A stretch of 64,000 nt of DNA. Origin: Lingula anatina. Lineage: Eukaryota; Brachiopoda; Lingulata; Lingulida; Lingulidae. The notes beneath the pieces are model-generated. The model worked only from the letters and a program-made list of their open reading frames with translations. It had not been told where the DNA came from and did not search any database. Location: NCBI RefSeq assembly GCF_001039355.2, contig NW_019775782.1:135961-199960 (forward strand), given 5' to 3'. The translations under genes were made by a program, and so were the position numbers. Position 1 is the stretch's first letter, and every line of letters begins with the position of its first letter. Of this stretch, positions 26,941-38,071 are shown in pieces.

Positions 26941-27307
26941 ATTACAGTACGCGGTTAACACACACGCTAATAGACACGTGACCTTAACGAGCACACCCTA
27001 ATGCTAAATGTGTGCAAATTTGGTGACATTTGGTGGTGTCAATTCAATTTAATGGGCATTTCTTTACCTCCGTTGAAATGACAGTGGAACATCGGATTTA
27101 AGGGGGTACATGTAATGAATGTGAATTAATGGTATTAAATTTTGATATCTTCATCGCTTGTTTGTATTTTCTGTATCACTAATCATGTTAGTTATGGTAT
27201 CTGGCATAAAAATCCCCCTTCATAGCAATTAACTCCTGTGATGTGATCATTTATAAATAAAAGCCCATTAAACTGGGGGTGGGACAACCTTTTTGACCAA
27301 TGTTGTA

Positions 27308-27720
27308 TGCTTTCTGTCAGGTAATAGGGCGGTACAAAGGTTATGCCTTTAAAACGTGTGAAATACTTGCATATACTTATCATCATTACTTATCATTCAG
27401 CTATATGATGAATACGCATTTGTGTGTAGATTTTTTCTTAAAGGGGAACTGAGACAAATTTGAGTATTTGTGAACTTTTTATTCTTATAGCAGTGCTGAT
27501 GATAATGTTGCACACAAAATGTTGCTGTGATGCTATGAAGATAATCACTGCGCACAGTATATTGCTCTTTTCTTACCAAAAAACATTCAGTAAAAGATGA
27601 ATGCAGATAAGAGGGTAAAAGTATCCACCTTTGTACATACAAATATAATTGTGAATGAATGGAAAAAAATGATGCCAAATTAAGTTTGGGTCTTACACTT
27701 TTATGATCCACTTAATTTTT
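27308..27720. repeat. decayed repeat copy resuming after the Tc1-like element
   Basis: Sequence resumes with tgctttctgtcaggtaatag and follows the copy-A order from 10501 on (acgtgtgaaata, cattcagctatatgatgaatacgcat). It breaks off near 27720. Confidence 0.65.
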
Positions 27721-28104
27721 TTTTTTTGAATTTGAAATATGAAAAATTAAGGTCAAATATTCATGAAAATGTGTTTTAAAGGGGAGGGGGTTCTGAAGTA
27801 CAATGCTGCATACCATTATCTATAGTAATAGTAAGGTGACAACTGTGGAATTTTGTAATTGGGTACAGAAGGTGCCCGTGGAAAAAAAAAGAAAGGCAAT
27901 AAGTGGCCAATCATCGTTTGTGATTAATAGTTTGATTGCTTTTTTCGTACATGTAGTGCTGATTGAAAGAAGAATATTACAGTGACTTGAGAATAAAAGA
28001 AGCCCAAACACAGTAAGTACATTTTATTTCCATTCTTAATTCAAAGGATTAAGAAAAATTAAATGTAAGATGTGCTTCAGATATTCAAAGTTATATTAAT
28101 TCTC

Positions 28105-31100
28105 ATGATACCAGATTAGTCTAGGAAAAAAATGGTTTAACCCGGTACTAAGTGCAAAAAAAATTGTAGCATGGTTTTTTTAGTCTTTGAGTGGTCCATA
28201 TGATCATATTAAAAATCTAGAAAAATCCAAGTAGTGGAACAGGTATTTTTTGGGGAAAATCCAAAATGGCCGCCAACACAGAGATCTACAGTTAGTAGGT
28301 GCAAATTTGCTCCAGGTGGTTTCAACAAAAGCTTGGTAAAATGGTACAAAATGCATAAAGGGATGTCGTGCCACTCCTCTCCAAATAAATCAAATGCAGA
28401 TAGCCTCAACAAAATACTAAATGGCCGTCAAAACTAAAATGACTGCTACAAATTACCAAATTTGAAGTAAAAAATTGAATAAAAAATAAGCTCAAAAGTA
28501 CATATATGATCTTTTACCACTTTCTGTTGTAGTACTAGATTGGCCAGGACATAAACATTTAAATTAAATGATTTTAAAGGTACTCTTTATCCAATTCATG
28601 GAGCAAAATAAACGTGCCTGAGGTAAACGACATTATTTCCTACTTAAAATGTATTGCCATCCTGTCCCTACACTTAATTCAATGTCTTATTCCACTTGAA
28701 TCTTAGTTATAGATAACTGAACAGTCAATTAGAACCTAACTGCCTTCACCAGGGATGACCTAGTTTCACTTCAAACACAAGAAAATGACTTTGCAAGCAA
28801 TTATGGCTTCGGGATAAGGCTCAGAAGATTATGATCATATGATATGCGCTTCAGATAAACTGTTTTTATTTAAATGAAATAAGGTCTGTATCACCTGGAA
28901 CTTGGATTACTTTAACTCCAGCACCTTCCAACTTCTCACCAAGGAAATAAATGAACTTGTTTGTTTTCTTTGTTGGTAAGAATTTTTTCTACTCTGCAGC
29001 TTCGTCTCAAGAGTGAAAACGAAAGCTGTGCTCATACTGTTAATCGGATCTTACTAGGTGTGCAGAACCATAGCTTAGTAGAGGGGACATCCAAGATGAT
29101 CCCTTTATAATGCTACACTATAGCCCTCCTATATCTCCCTGGTGTGCAACACATTCCAACAGTCCAAGGTGTGCCACACCATCTAAAATATACTGGACTT
29201 AACTTTTAAGCCCATCTGACTATATTGCCTGCTCTAGCAAAGAGGAAATGTCCATACAATGTACGCAGAGCCTTGCAGTTCTTTGACTTTTAAAAGTGGC
29301 TTTCTCAACAGCCAGTTGCTGGTCTATCTTTGTCAAAAATTCACTCTCTCCCACATCTGATGTTACCATGGTCCAAAGAATGGAGATCTGGATGTCGGCT
29401 CTGTCTCCATCAATTGAAAATCACCCAGACAATGCATGCATGTACCTTCAATGACATCTGTACATTGCGTTTCACTGTGCTGTGCTTCTTGTTTTGAGCA
29501 ACAGTGGCAGGCACATTATTCCACAAAAGTTTGGAGATGAGAAGTGTAATGAGGGTTAGATCAAGTAATAGCTGTGTCCTCATTGCCCTAGCCAGAGCAT
29601 TCCATGGGAATCATGTGGTTTACTGTATTGACAGCAAATATAGTTTCAAGAAGTTCTCAAAGTCCTGACCTTGTCATGAGCTGACATATGCACCAAAGGT
29701 AAAGTGGAAGCCACCAAGCCTAGCAACTGGAGATGGTTGTATATTGGATTCTTGTTCACTTTCAACAGTAGTCTGGTCCTTCCACCACAGTGGTTGATTA
29801 AAGGTAATTATTGGGGGTTGCTCTGAACTGTTGAACACGTGGATAAATTAAATTCAATGTGGAGTAGATGCATGACAGTTCTTTCTGTAGATCCATATCT
29901 ATCAAAGAAAGAGACATAACAGATGCTTTTGCTGGTTGATTCCCTGTAGTCACCATTTGCCCATGTAACCATTCCAAGGTAGTTTGGGCTGTGGATGGAA
30001 AGTAGGTAAGGACGGTTTCCAAAAATTTGGTTTCTGATAGGATCCGATTCCTAGATATTGGGGTTTGCCATGTTGGTGAATGTGTCAACAAATACTCCAG
30101 GGTTCTGACCCTTGTGTGGCCCTGGAGCACCTCTCATATCTTACTATTAGGAGTAGGAGCAACAGAATCCATGCAATTAGGAATCTGTTCCCAAAATGTG
30201 TATGCAGTTGGACACCCAAACCTATTTGGACAGGCCAGCAATACATTTGGCTTGGCTGATTATATGATTTCTTGTCCAACTGATGCAACATTTCAGTCTG
30301 TCTTAGAAAAAAAGACTGATATTGTGTTTGGCGCCACTATTGACTGTACAGCTTTTTACCTCCATTACTTATTCATCAATATAATTAAGAAAAGGGGGAA
30401 AAGACACATTCTTGGGTGGAATATTTTACTGAAGACACTGGTTGGGAATTTTTTAATTAATGAAGCCTTATGAATTATCTTGCTGACAGTCATATTGGAA
30501 AATACTTTGAACAGGTACATAGATAGGTATAATAAACAATGCAACAAACAAACAAAAAACAAATGTTTTTCATATATCATATATTTATGATATTAGCAAA
30601 GAAATATTTGTTCCCAGAATGAAAAGAATTCCTCATGTACACTTATTCGGAATTATTCGGAATTATTTGTCTGATTTTTCACAATAAGACTCATATTTCT
30701 CCTAAAGAGCTATATTTTCAGCCAAACCTCACAGACTTGTTGTGAATGATATAATAATTATATTTAACACCCAAACAAATTCAATTGCCTATCTTTAAAA
30801 ACATAATTTGCAATTTTAGGCAACACATTAGGGAAAATCTGTACAAATGGTCTTTGCCTGATCTTTGACTCAAGCCAGTGACCTTTGATGAAAAATTCCT
30901 ATTAAATAAGCTTTTCTTTTCAGTAAATAGGTCCTTTTCTTTAACTATGTGTGTATTTCAAGTTTTTTACCTCCATTTCTTTCTAGCACAATACTATTTA
31001 AATTAAACAACACCATTTAAAAAGTTACCTTAAAAACCTTTTTCCACTACTTAGATTTTTCTAGATATTTATTATGTTTAAATTTGGATATAAAGCTTTC

Positions 31101-31405
31101 TAAAATACCTCAATAAATTTTTTCGCAGTAAGTCCCTACTGAAAAAAAAAACTGTTTACATAGAAATCTTTATTCCAGCAAAAATACTTCTAAAATATAA
31201 AGACCCCCTTTACCAATGGAGACTTATGTAATATACTGGCGGTCATCTTGGAAAACTGCTTTAAAAACCATTTCCACTACTTAGATTTTTCTAGATTTTT
31301 AATATGTTAAAATTTGGATATTTAGCTTTCTAAAAAACATCATTACAATTTTTTTTGCAATTAGTCCTGGGTTAGGCCATTTTTTCGCTCAGTTTACTAG
31401 TCTAG
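28105..31405. mobile_element. large inverted-repeat element, candidate decayed DNA transposon
   Basis: 28105-28285 is the reverse complement of about 31225-31405. Shared words include ccactacttagatttttctag, caattttttttgca and gggttaraccattttttt. A further direct copy of the right arm lies at 31020-31130. Both arms carry an aaaatggccgcca-like word. The minus strand between 28.9 and 30.1 kb reads long protein-like stretches broken by stops (110 residues at 29798-30130). I do not recognise them. Ends and target duplication are not resolved. Confidence 0.45.
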
Positions 31406-32630
31406 ATGTACATTGTGGTGGCTCCGACTTTAAATAGACACCCATGCTGCAATATACCTCTACACATAAGGGTGGCCTGACCCGACCCACTCCTGATGGG
31501 CATGAAAGTACATTTTGTACAACCAAAATTGTTGCGTAAATATCCCCTTTTACGTCTATTTTGCATAAAAAGTAAAATAAAAGGCTCCATCACACACACC
31601 CTAGTTTTGTTACTTTTAAGTAACTTAAAACACTTAACCTTTTTACCACACCAGCACTATTCATAATAGCTTTGTAGGTTTTTTCTTTTTTTTTTCACCA
31701 AAATGCTATGGATGACTTAATTTGTCAAGGAGATCAGTGGAAATCTATTGACTTGGTATATAGTCCAAACAAGAGACCACTAGCTATAATTAATTACAAG
31801 ACGTTTACCAGATAAAGCAAGCTAGCCAATATACTGATCAATGAGCATCTGCTTGATGGCCAGTTTGAAATCAGAGTATGCAAGGATGTACCTGATTTAA
31901 TCAGAGCCAAAATAGTTAATTAAGGCACACATCTAGCCACCAGTACACATTATGGATTCAGATCTCCCATAGAAAAAAAACTAGACCCATCAGTGGCTGG
32001 TGCTGTCAGTGTAAAGCAGGTTCCAAGACGGTTGGAAGTTGTGCACATATCACTTCAGTCCTGTGGTATATTGGGTTTTCCATGAAGCAGGGAGACAATC
32101 GACAATTATATTATGAGGAAGGCTTTTTGGATACTTCATATTTACCAACATCAAGTGGTGACAGTATTAGCGAAACAGAAAGTGTTTCAGACAACACATC
32201 TGATTAATTACATGTATCTGTTGTTTTTTTATATATTTTTATTCTCATATTTGTATATCAGTATATCAGTTACCTTATCATTATTTTGGTACGATTTATA
32301 ACTTGTTTAATGTAATTAATGGAAACATGTCAAAAAGCTGTTTAGAGTGCTTTTTCGCATGTTTTTTTTTGTTGTTACTGTAACAGCCTTTTGCTTTTAG
32401 CATTTTTTACTAGTTGTTCTGATTCATTACACTGCAAACAACAGGTAAATCTGGCTACCCCCCTCCCCTCCCACATAAAATTCATTAAAAATACTATGTT
32501 ACGGTGCATCAAACCAAATAATATTTTTTCACACAACAAATATATGCATAAACTTTATAATAGCAAATTATTGAAAAAATTGACGATGGGCACTTTGCCA
32601 ATGGTTGTCTGCACCCATCCTTTTATTTCA
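31406..32630. other. gene-free stretch with unrecognised broken frames
   Basis: Short open frames (minus 31402-31599; plus 31700-32200 with stops) have protein-like composition but no motif I recognise. They may be further transposon debris next to the inverted-repeat element. Confidence 0.35.
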
Positions 32631-34096
32631 GCACACCTACACTGTACAATTATGAGTGAAATAAACCAACCTAAATGAAAGATCTACCGCTCGCATAAGA
32701 TATTAAAAACTGAATTGCTTAATGCATATCGATTTAAGAATGGTAGAAGAGAAATTGAAAAGTTGCGAATTCAGTGATGAATGGAAATGACATTCGGGTC
32801 TCCCGAGGAAAGATTTTTTTAAAAAAAGATCAACATAGAGCCAGAAAACTTGTCCTATCTAGGTATGTTTACGAGACTCATGCTGGCATTTCTATTTTTC
32901 ACTTTTCGTCTCCAAAGCTGTTAGATTGAATTGTGTTTCGCCTAGGGATTTGAAAAGGAAATTCGATTCTGTCTCATCAATAGAATTAATTTCTTGCATG
33001 GTGGTACATGTACCCAGTGTGAAGAACCTGACAAAAAACACACACAAATTGCAAAACGTGAGGTATTGTTAATTAAACAACCATCAAATTGAATTCCCAG
33101 GGATGGAATGTTTACAATACATGTTAAAACCTTCCTTTTATAATTTTTCTTCTCTTCAAAGCTGCGGAAAATAGTTCTGTATCTTTCATGGTTTGAAAAT
33201 GAAATTTGATTCTATCAATCAGCATAACCTATTCTGTAAAAGTAGTTAGTTAAAGAAACCTAGTCATGAAATAAGAAAGGCAACGCTACACCGCGTGACG
33301 TATTTAATTGCTTGCTGAAAACTCAAAGGATTGCATCCCAGTCTGAGGGTTTTGATCCATTTGTTTCTTTTCTTATCTCAAGATAAGAAATGTGGAAATG
33401 ATTTTGTATTGCTTATGCTTTTAAAAAGAAATTTAGATATTATCTTTTTGGCAAAATATATTATGTGATGACACACAGATCGACGAACACTGTAACAAAT
33501 TATTGAAACACTACTTAGGGCATTGAATATCTGACCCCTCATTGTTAATTAAAAACACAAAACTGAATTCTTGGCTGTTTGCTGATTTAAAACTGTCGAA
33601 GCAGGAGAATTGCAACACTGAGGTCAGTTATGAAAAGAAACAAAAGTTCCACTGTTAGAAAAAGATCAGCAAAGCCTCAGAAGACACGCCACTTCTCTGC
33701 AGGTTCAGCGCCCCTGTTTTCACATATATCTCTTTTTGTCCCTAAGACCCCATAGATTTTAAACTGTCGTAGCAAACAAATCACAAAATGACGAGCTCAA
33801 CTATGAAAAGAATAAAACCGTCAATACAGAACGGGGTTAAGGCGTTTCTATTTATGTTTTTATGCTCCAGGCAGCGTAAAATATCTGTTTTATTTGCTTC
33901 TCGGGGTCCTGTTGATTAAAAACTGTCGTAGCGAACAAATTGCAAAATAACAAGTTCAACCCTGAAAAGAAACTAAAGTTTCGTCAACACAAAAAGAACA
34001 ATATAGTACTCTAAGGTATGACACATCTGGGCATGTTTACGAAATTGTTAAAATTTCCTTAGCTCACTCTTGGGTGAAAAAAATCGTGTCACTTAA
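32631..34096. repeat. decayed complex repeat upstream of the intact IRG gene
   Basis: Another copy of the repeat family, in the familiar order: tcagcacacctacactgtac, gatgaatggaaatgacattcg, atctgggcatgtttacgaaa, ccttagctcactcttgggtgaaa. It runs straight into the IRG upstream flank, as it does at 4.7 kb. Confidence 0.65.
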
Positions 34097-34436
34097 AGGG
34101 ATAACAACTGTTCAATTTAACCAAAAATGAATTTTCCTGGGGTTAACAGCAATTTTCCCATACTTACCAATGGTAAATGAAACAGTTTCTACACTCAAGA
34201 TAAGTACCTGTTTTTTCTTCTAAAAAGTTTTTTTTTTGTAATAATCTCTTAAGAGATTACTACAGAATATAGCCAACTATGGAGGTCACATGGTCTGATG
34301 GCTAGCACAAATTCAAATTTATTGCTATAACTGCTGCTGTTTTGCTGGTAAAAAAAAGAATATATTGTATTTCTATAAGTTGTTTGCAATGTATTTTTTG
34401 TAAAATATAGATTTCATACGGAGAGTTGTTATCCCT
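34097..34436. mobile_element. 340-bp MITE inside the IRG upstream flank
   Basis: Ends agggataacaact and agttgttatccct are exact inverted repeats, with TAA on both sides (34094-34096 and 34438-34440). A central palindrome (tctcttaagaga) lies near 34246. The related flank at 4.77 kb lacks the insertion. A 3-bp TAA duplication would fit a PIF/Harbinger-type MITE, but the family is a guess. Confidence 0.65.
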
Positions 34437-34440
34437 ATAA

Positions 34441-34830
34441 GCATTTTTCTTCTTCACTAATACCTCATAATGGAATTTCTATTGGTTTTTCTTATCCCAA
34501 GAACTGGGTGAAATATCAATACATAGAAAAAAAAATACTATAACAAGTAACAATAACTTAACGTTAAATCACCCAGAAAAAAAAATGTTCAAATCGCTTT
34601 GAATAGTACTACAGCGAAGTGTATGTTGCCCGAGCGACACAATGGAATTTGATTTGCATAGCTCCAAAATAGTTGATGGTATATATTACATTTTGCAGCA
34701 CCCTGTAATTCTTGGAAAGCCACGCCCACTACCAAGCAACCACTACACGTGATTACGTGTTTGCTCTGTCAATTATGTTATATCAAGAGAACACTACATT
34801 GTGCTGCCTAGAAATCAAATTTTATAATCA
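34441..34830 (+). promoter_or_regulatory. IRG upstream flank, shared with 4.78-5.18 kb
   Basis: Duplicate of the flank before the IRG pseudogene. It lies about 50 bp before the ATG of the intact gene, so the transcription start is probably within or just after it. Promoter function is inferred only from position and retention. Confidence 0.4.
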
Positions 34831-34884
34831 TACAAATTATAGAAGTTTGTAGCGTAGAGGCGACAACGCAAGCTTTAGATTAAC

Positions 34885-35961
34885 ATGCACAGATTCAAAA
34901 TGGAAACAACTTCAACCGAATATTCAAACCAGTGGTCGAACACTGAAGTCAACGTAGCCTTATGTGGGATTTCGGGTTCAGGAAAATCTCAGTTCATCAA
35001 CTCAATTCTTGGACTGAGAGCTGACGACCCTGGCGCGGCGCCCGTAGATTCCTTTGGTTCGCAAAGTATCACAGGGCAATATAAACACCCAGAGCAGCCA
35101 GGCCTTATTTTCTGGGATTTGCCTGGAATTGGAACTGGTAAATTTGGCAGAGATTATTATTTAGAAACTGTTAACTTTGACACTTATGATTTCTACTTGA
35201 TATTTGGACGAGGGAGATTCTATGAAGAAGACGCGTGGTTTGTTAAACAGGTCAACCTACGACGAAAACGTTTCTTTTACGTTCGAACGCACATTGACCA
35301 GGACATAGCATCCAAGAAAAGAGGGGGTGACAAAACTTCAGTCGAGGAATCATGCCTATATACCGTTCGAAATGACTGCGAGACTCAAATTAAAAACGCT
35401 GGCATTAAAGCGACCCATACTAAAGTCTACTTGATATCTACACGGTTGCAAGACAAAGACAAATGGGACTTTCCCAAGTTGAACTCGGACATGCTTCAGC
35501 TTCTGCCTCGTATAAAAAAAGAAACAGTTGCAGTGGCCATATCTGTGCCGTATCCTTCCGCCATCAGAGTCAAAAGCCAATACCTGCTCGATAATGTCTG
35601 GCGTACTGTTTTTCTGTCAGGGATACTAGCTGCGGCCCCCGTTCCGTTTCTCCCCCTTGTTGTTGAATATTTTTTAATTCTACGGCAGATAAGAACTTAT
35701 ACAAATAGCCTCACACAAATGGAACTTTCGTGGAGACGTTTGGGTCTCACGAGCTCATGGAAATTTCAAGTTGCAGGTGTTGGCAGGCTTCTTAGCGAGT
35801 TCTTAAAGTTTAACCTCTACTTCATGATGAGCCCATACTCTATCTATGTCACCGTGTTTGCGTGTGCATTGTCGGCCTATCTGTCTTATCGTATGACAGG
35901 TTTCATACTACACAGGACTTTGAAAATTATCGAAGACGAAATGTTAAAAATGTTCAAATAA
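34885..35961 (+). CDS. IRG-family GTPase, intact
   Basis: Single-exon frame of 358 residues. G1 P-loop GISGSGKS lies at residues 28-35, G3 DLPG at 78-81, and a G4-like RTHID at 134-138 (vertebrate IRGs usually have TKxD here). The VNFDTYDFYLIF segment after switch II is typical of the family. The C-terminal half is helical, with hydrophobic stretches near residues 237-265 and 315-335 that may bind membrane. IRGs are dynamin-like GTPases of cell-autonomous immunity that act on vacuolar membranes. This one is shorter than usual (~410) because it lacks the N-terminal helix present in the other two copies. ATG 34900 is an alternative start. AATAAA at 36306-36311 is a candidate poly(A) signal. It is the only undamaged IRG in the window and is clearly divergent from the other two. 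Confidence 0.88.
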   Translation: MHRFKMETTSTEYSNQWSNTEVNVALCGISGSGKSQFINSILGLRADDPGAAPVDSFGSQSITGQYKHPEQPGLIFWDLPGIGTGKFGRDYYLETVNFDTYDFYLIFGRGRFYEEDAWFVKQVNLRRKRFFYVRTHIDQDIASKKRGGDKTSVEESCLYTVRNDCETQIKNAGIKATHTKVYLISTRLQDKDKWDFPKLNSDMLQLLPRIKKETVAVAISVPYPSAIRVKSQYLLDNVWRTVFLSGILAAAPVPFLPLVVEYFLILRQIRTYTNSLTQMELSWRRLGLTSSWKFQVAGVGRLLSEFLKFNLYFMMSPYSIYVTVFACALSAYLSYRMTGFILHRTLKIIEDEMLKMFK

Positions 35962-37239
35962 CTTTTCAGACATAACCAAAAGACATGAGAGAGACGTGAT
36001 TGTTATTGTAATAATAATGTTCTATTTAATCTTTCCTTCTTATTGTTAAATCAATGTTGTTGTTCGTAAAGATTGAAATTTAGATTACAACCAATCAATC
36101 AGTATGATTTTAGTAATATTCTTTGCATTTAGTGAATATCCATCTGGATTGTCAAGAAAACATTGCTTTGTCTGTCCCTTGCTTAGTTTATTAAATTTTG
36201 TAAATTATTTTCCTTTGTTATGTTGTTCAATGCTTCGTATTTAATCTTCCCTTTGGATTTGAAGGTATCTATGACTTAAGCAATAGTATGAGAAATGAAA
36301 GGCCCAATAAATACATAGTAAGAAAGACTTCAAAATGGATAAGTTGTCCGAATAACAGCGGCAAATAATGGCATGTGTCTGTTACTATTGTGTGCAATTT
36401 TCGGAATATTTTGCTTCAAATATTTTAAGTTACATTTTTATTTGACATTAAATATGAATAATTAAATGATATCTGCAAAGCATGAATAGTTTTATTGAAA
36501 CCATAAAGTCTCGAAACCCTTACCTCCTTCATTGAGTACACAGATACTGTATGTGTATTTATTATTCTTATAGCAACGAGCTCGCGTCGTTTTTATTGCA
36601 TAACATGAAAGAGAAAAAATACTACGGTTACGTTCTTATCTTAATTCTTTTAAGTACAAATTCACTGTAGTTGTGTGATACCAAGGGGAATCTATTCCTG
36701 TATATGCTTCTTACTCGCCAAAATATTCTCAAGTTTATTGATCTGTTCGTTTGTTTGTTTGTAGGCAATTTTTGTGTCATGATAAGAGACCATAATTTTA
36801 GGGATTTTTGTTTGTAGAATACTACTAGAACCCTACATCAGCATCATGCTTACGGTCTTTATGTAAAAATATCCAGAAGATTAAAGAAAAATTAATATGG
36901 CACAGCCCACTGACAACTAAGAAAATTGAAACTGGATAATTACCAGAACGTTGATTAGACCGGTGGGCTCAGTTTTACGCACAGAAGTTAAACAAACAGT
37001 TTTTCTATTTTCATTAAAACGACAACGGTGATCTTTGGTTTGAAACGACACTTGTCATCGATTGGTTTGGAACGGTTTGGTTTCTCTGTCTTTAAGAGAC
37101 CGTACGCAGTTAATTTTACAGATTTTCTTGGCTTTAACTTGTATGTTTCGATGCAAGAGTAGACATTACTGGCTATTCTTATTTACCTGGATTGCTCAAT
37201 AATTTGGAAACCTCTGTACGTCCCGATAACGTCACCGCT
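35962..37239. other. intergenic, no gene seen
   Basis: 3' region of the intact IRG gene followed by AT-rich sequence. No open frame with a recognisable domain. Confidence 0.5.
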
Positions 37240-37394
37240 AACCCGCAATAAAAGAGGAGCGTCATTCGTCGGCGATCCATTTTTACCGTAGCTGATGTAA
37301 ACTCATATAAGGTTTTCATTGAAACATCGTATATTAATGACTATAACTGAAGATTCACCTAGAATACAGAGGGGACCAGCAATCTCGAAAAATT
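37240..37394 (+). other. probable non-coding first exon of the third IRG gene
   Basis: Aligns with 5280-5442 upstream of the IRG pseudogene and ends at GTAAGT. The partner acceptor is cattgcag before 38057, giving a ~660-bp 5' intron and placing the ATG (38072) 15 bases into the coding exon. A taacgtca word (CRE-like) lies just upstream near 37226. Confidence 0.45.
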
Positions 37395-38071
37395 GTAAGT
37401 AGCTTATATAATATTAGCATAGGTGAATGATAGTAAAGTTTATTAGTTTTAAGTGTAAAAAAAAACACTACGTTTTAAGGAGTGAGCTCATCATTCCACT
37501 TTTTCTATTTGTTGATTGTTGATTTAAGTAAGTACTTAAAAATAATGTTATTATAAATGAGCAGTGACTGAAACACTTAGACGTAAAAGAAGAAGCTTTA
37601 GGTTTACCCATGATGTAAACTGCAAGAGTTTCACGTCCACACAAAGCCACTCCCGCACATAATCGCGCAGCTTTCAGTTCAGTTCAGTTCAATAGTCAAT
37701 GCACATTTTTGGAACCTCGACTTCGTGTTTTCCATAATTTTAACTCGATCAGGGTATCGTGAGACTGCGAAGAATTTAAGCGTAGTTGCCATAGCATCAA
37801 ATGTACATGTACCTTAAGTTATTAAACGCGTGTATGCATGTCTATCTTTTATTCTCTTTGCACGTATTTTAGAGTGATGCTTTTAAGATAGCAACACATC
37901 TAAAATCTTCAACTTATGTTTAGGTACTTACAGCTGTTGCAATAGCTTAGCTTCTATTTGTTTATTTCAATTACTCTTATTTAGTTTATTTTTAAAAGAA
38001 GAAAGATTTTAGGGTGCTTTTACGGTTATGATCCAATTAGACGTCCATCATTGCAGGTTTTCTTAATAACA

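Larger units (their letters stand above)
25642..27305. mobile_element. Tc1/mariner-like element with very long inverted repeats
   Basis: Ends are caacattggtcaaaaaggtt and its reverse complement, flanked by TA at 25640-25641 and 27306-27307. The empty site survives at 10495-10505 (ccaatatgct), where flanking sequence continues without the element. The inverted repeats run over 300 bp inward. The transposase 3' region then also appears in both orientations (26013-26245 is the reverse complement of about 26695-26945), making the element largely palindromic. Both transposase parts are broken. Confidence 0.85.

Noticed and set aside
31700-32200. Plus-strand protein-like frames with several stops
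   Set aside because: No recognisable family and too many interruptions to call a gene; noted only as possible transposon debris.
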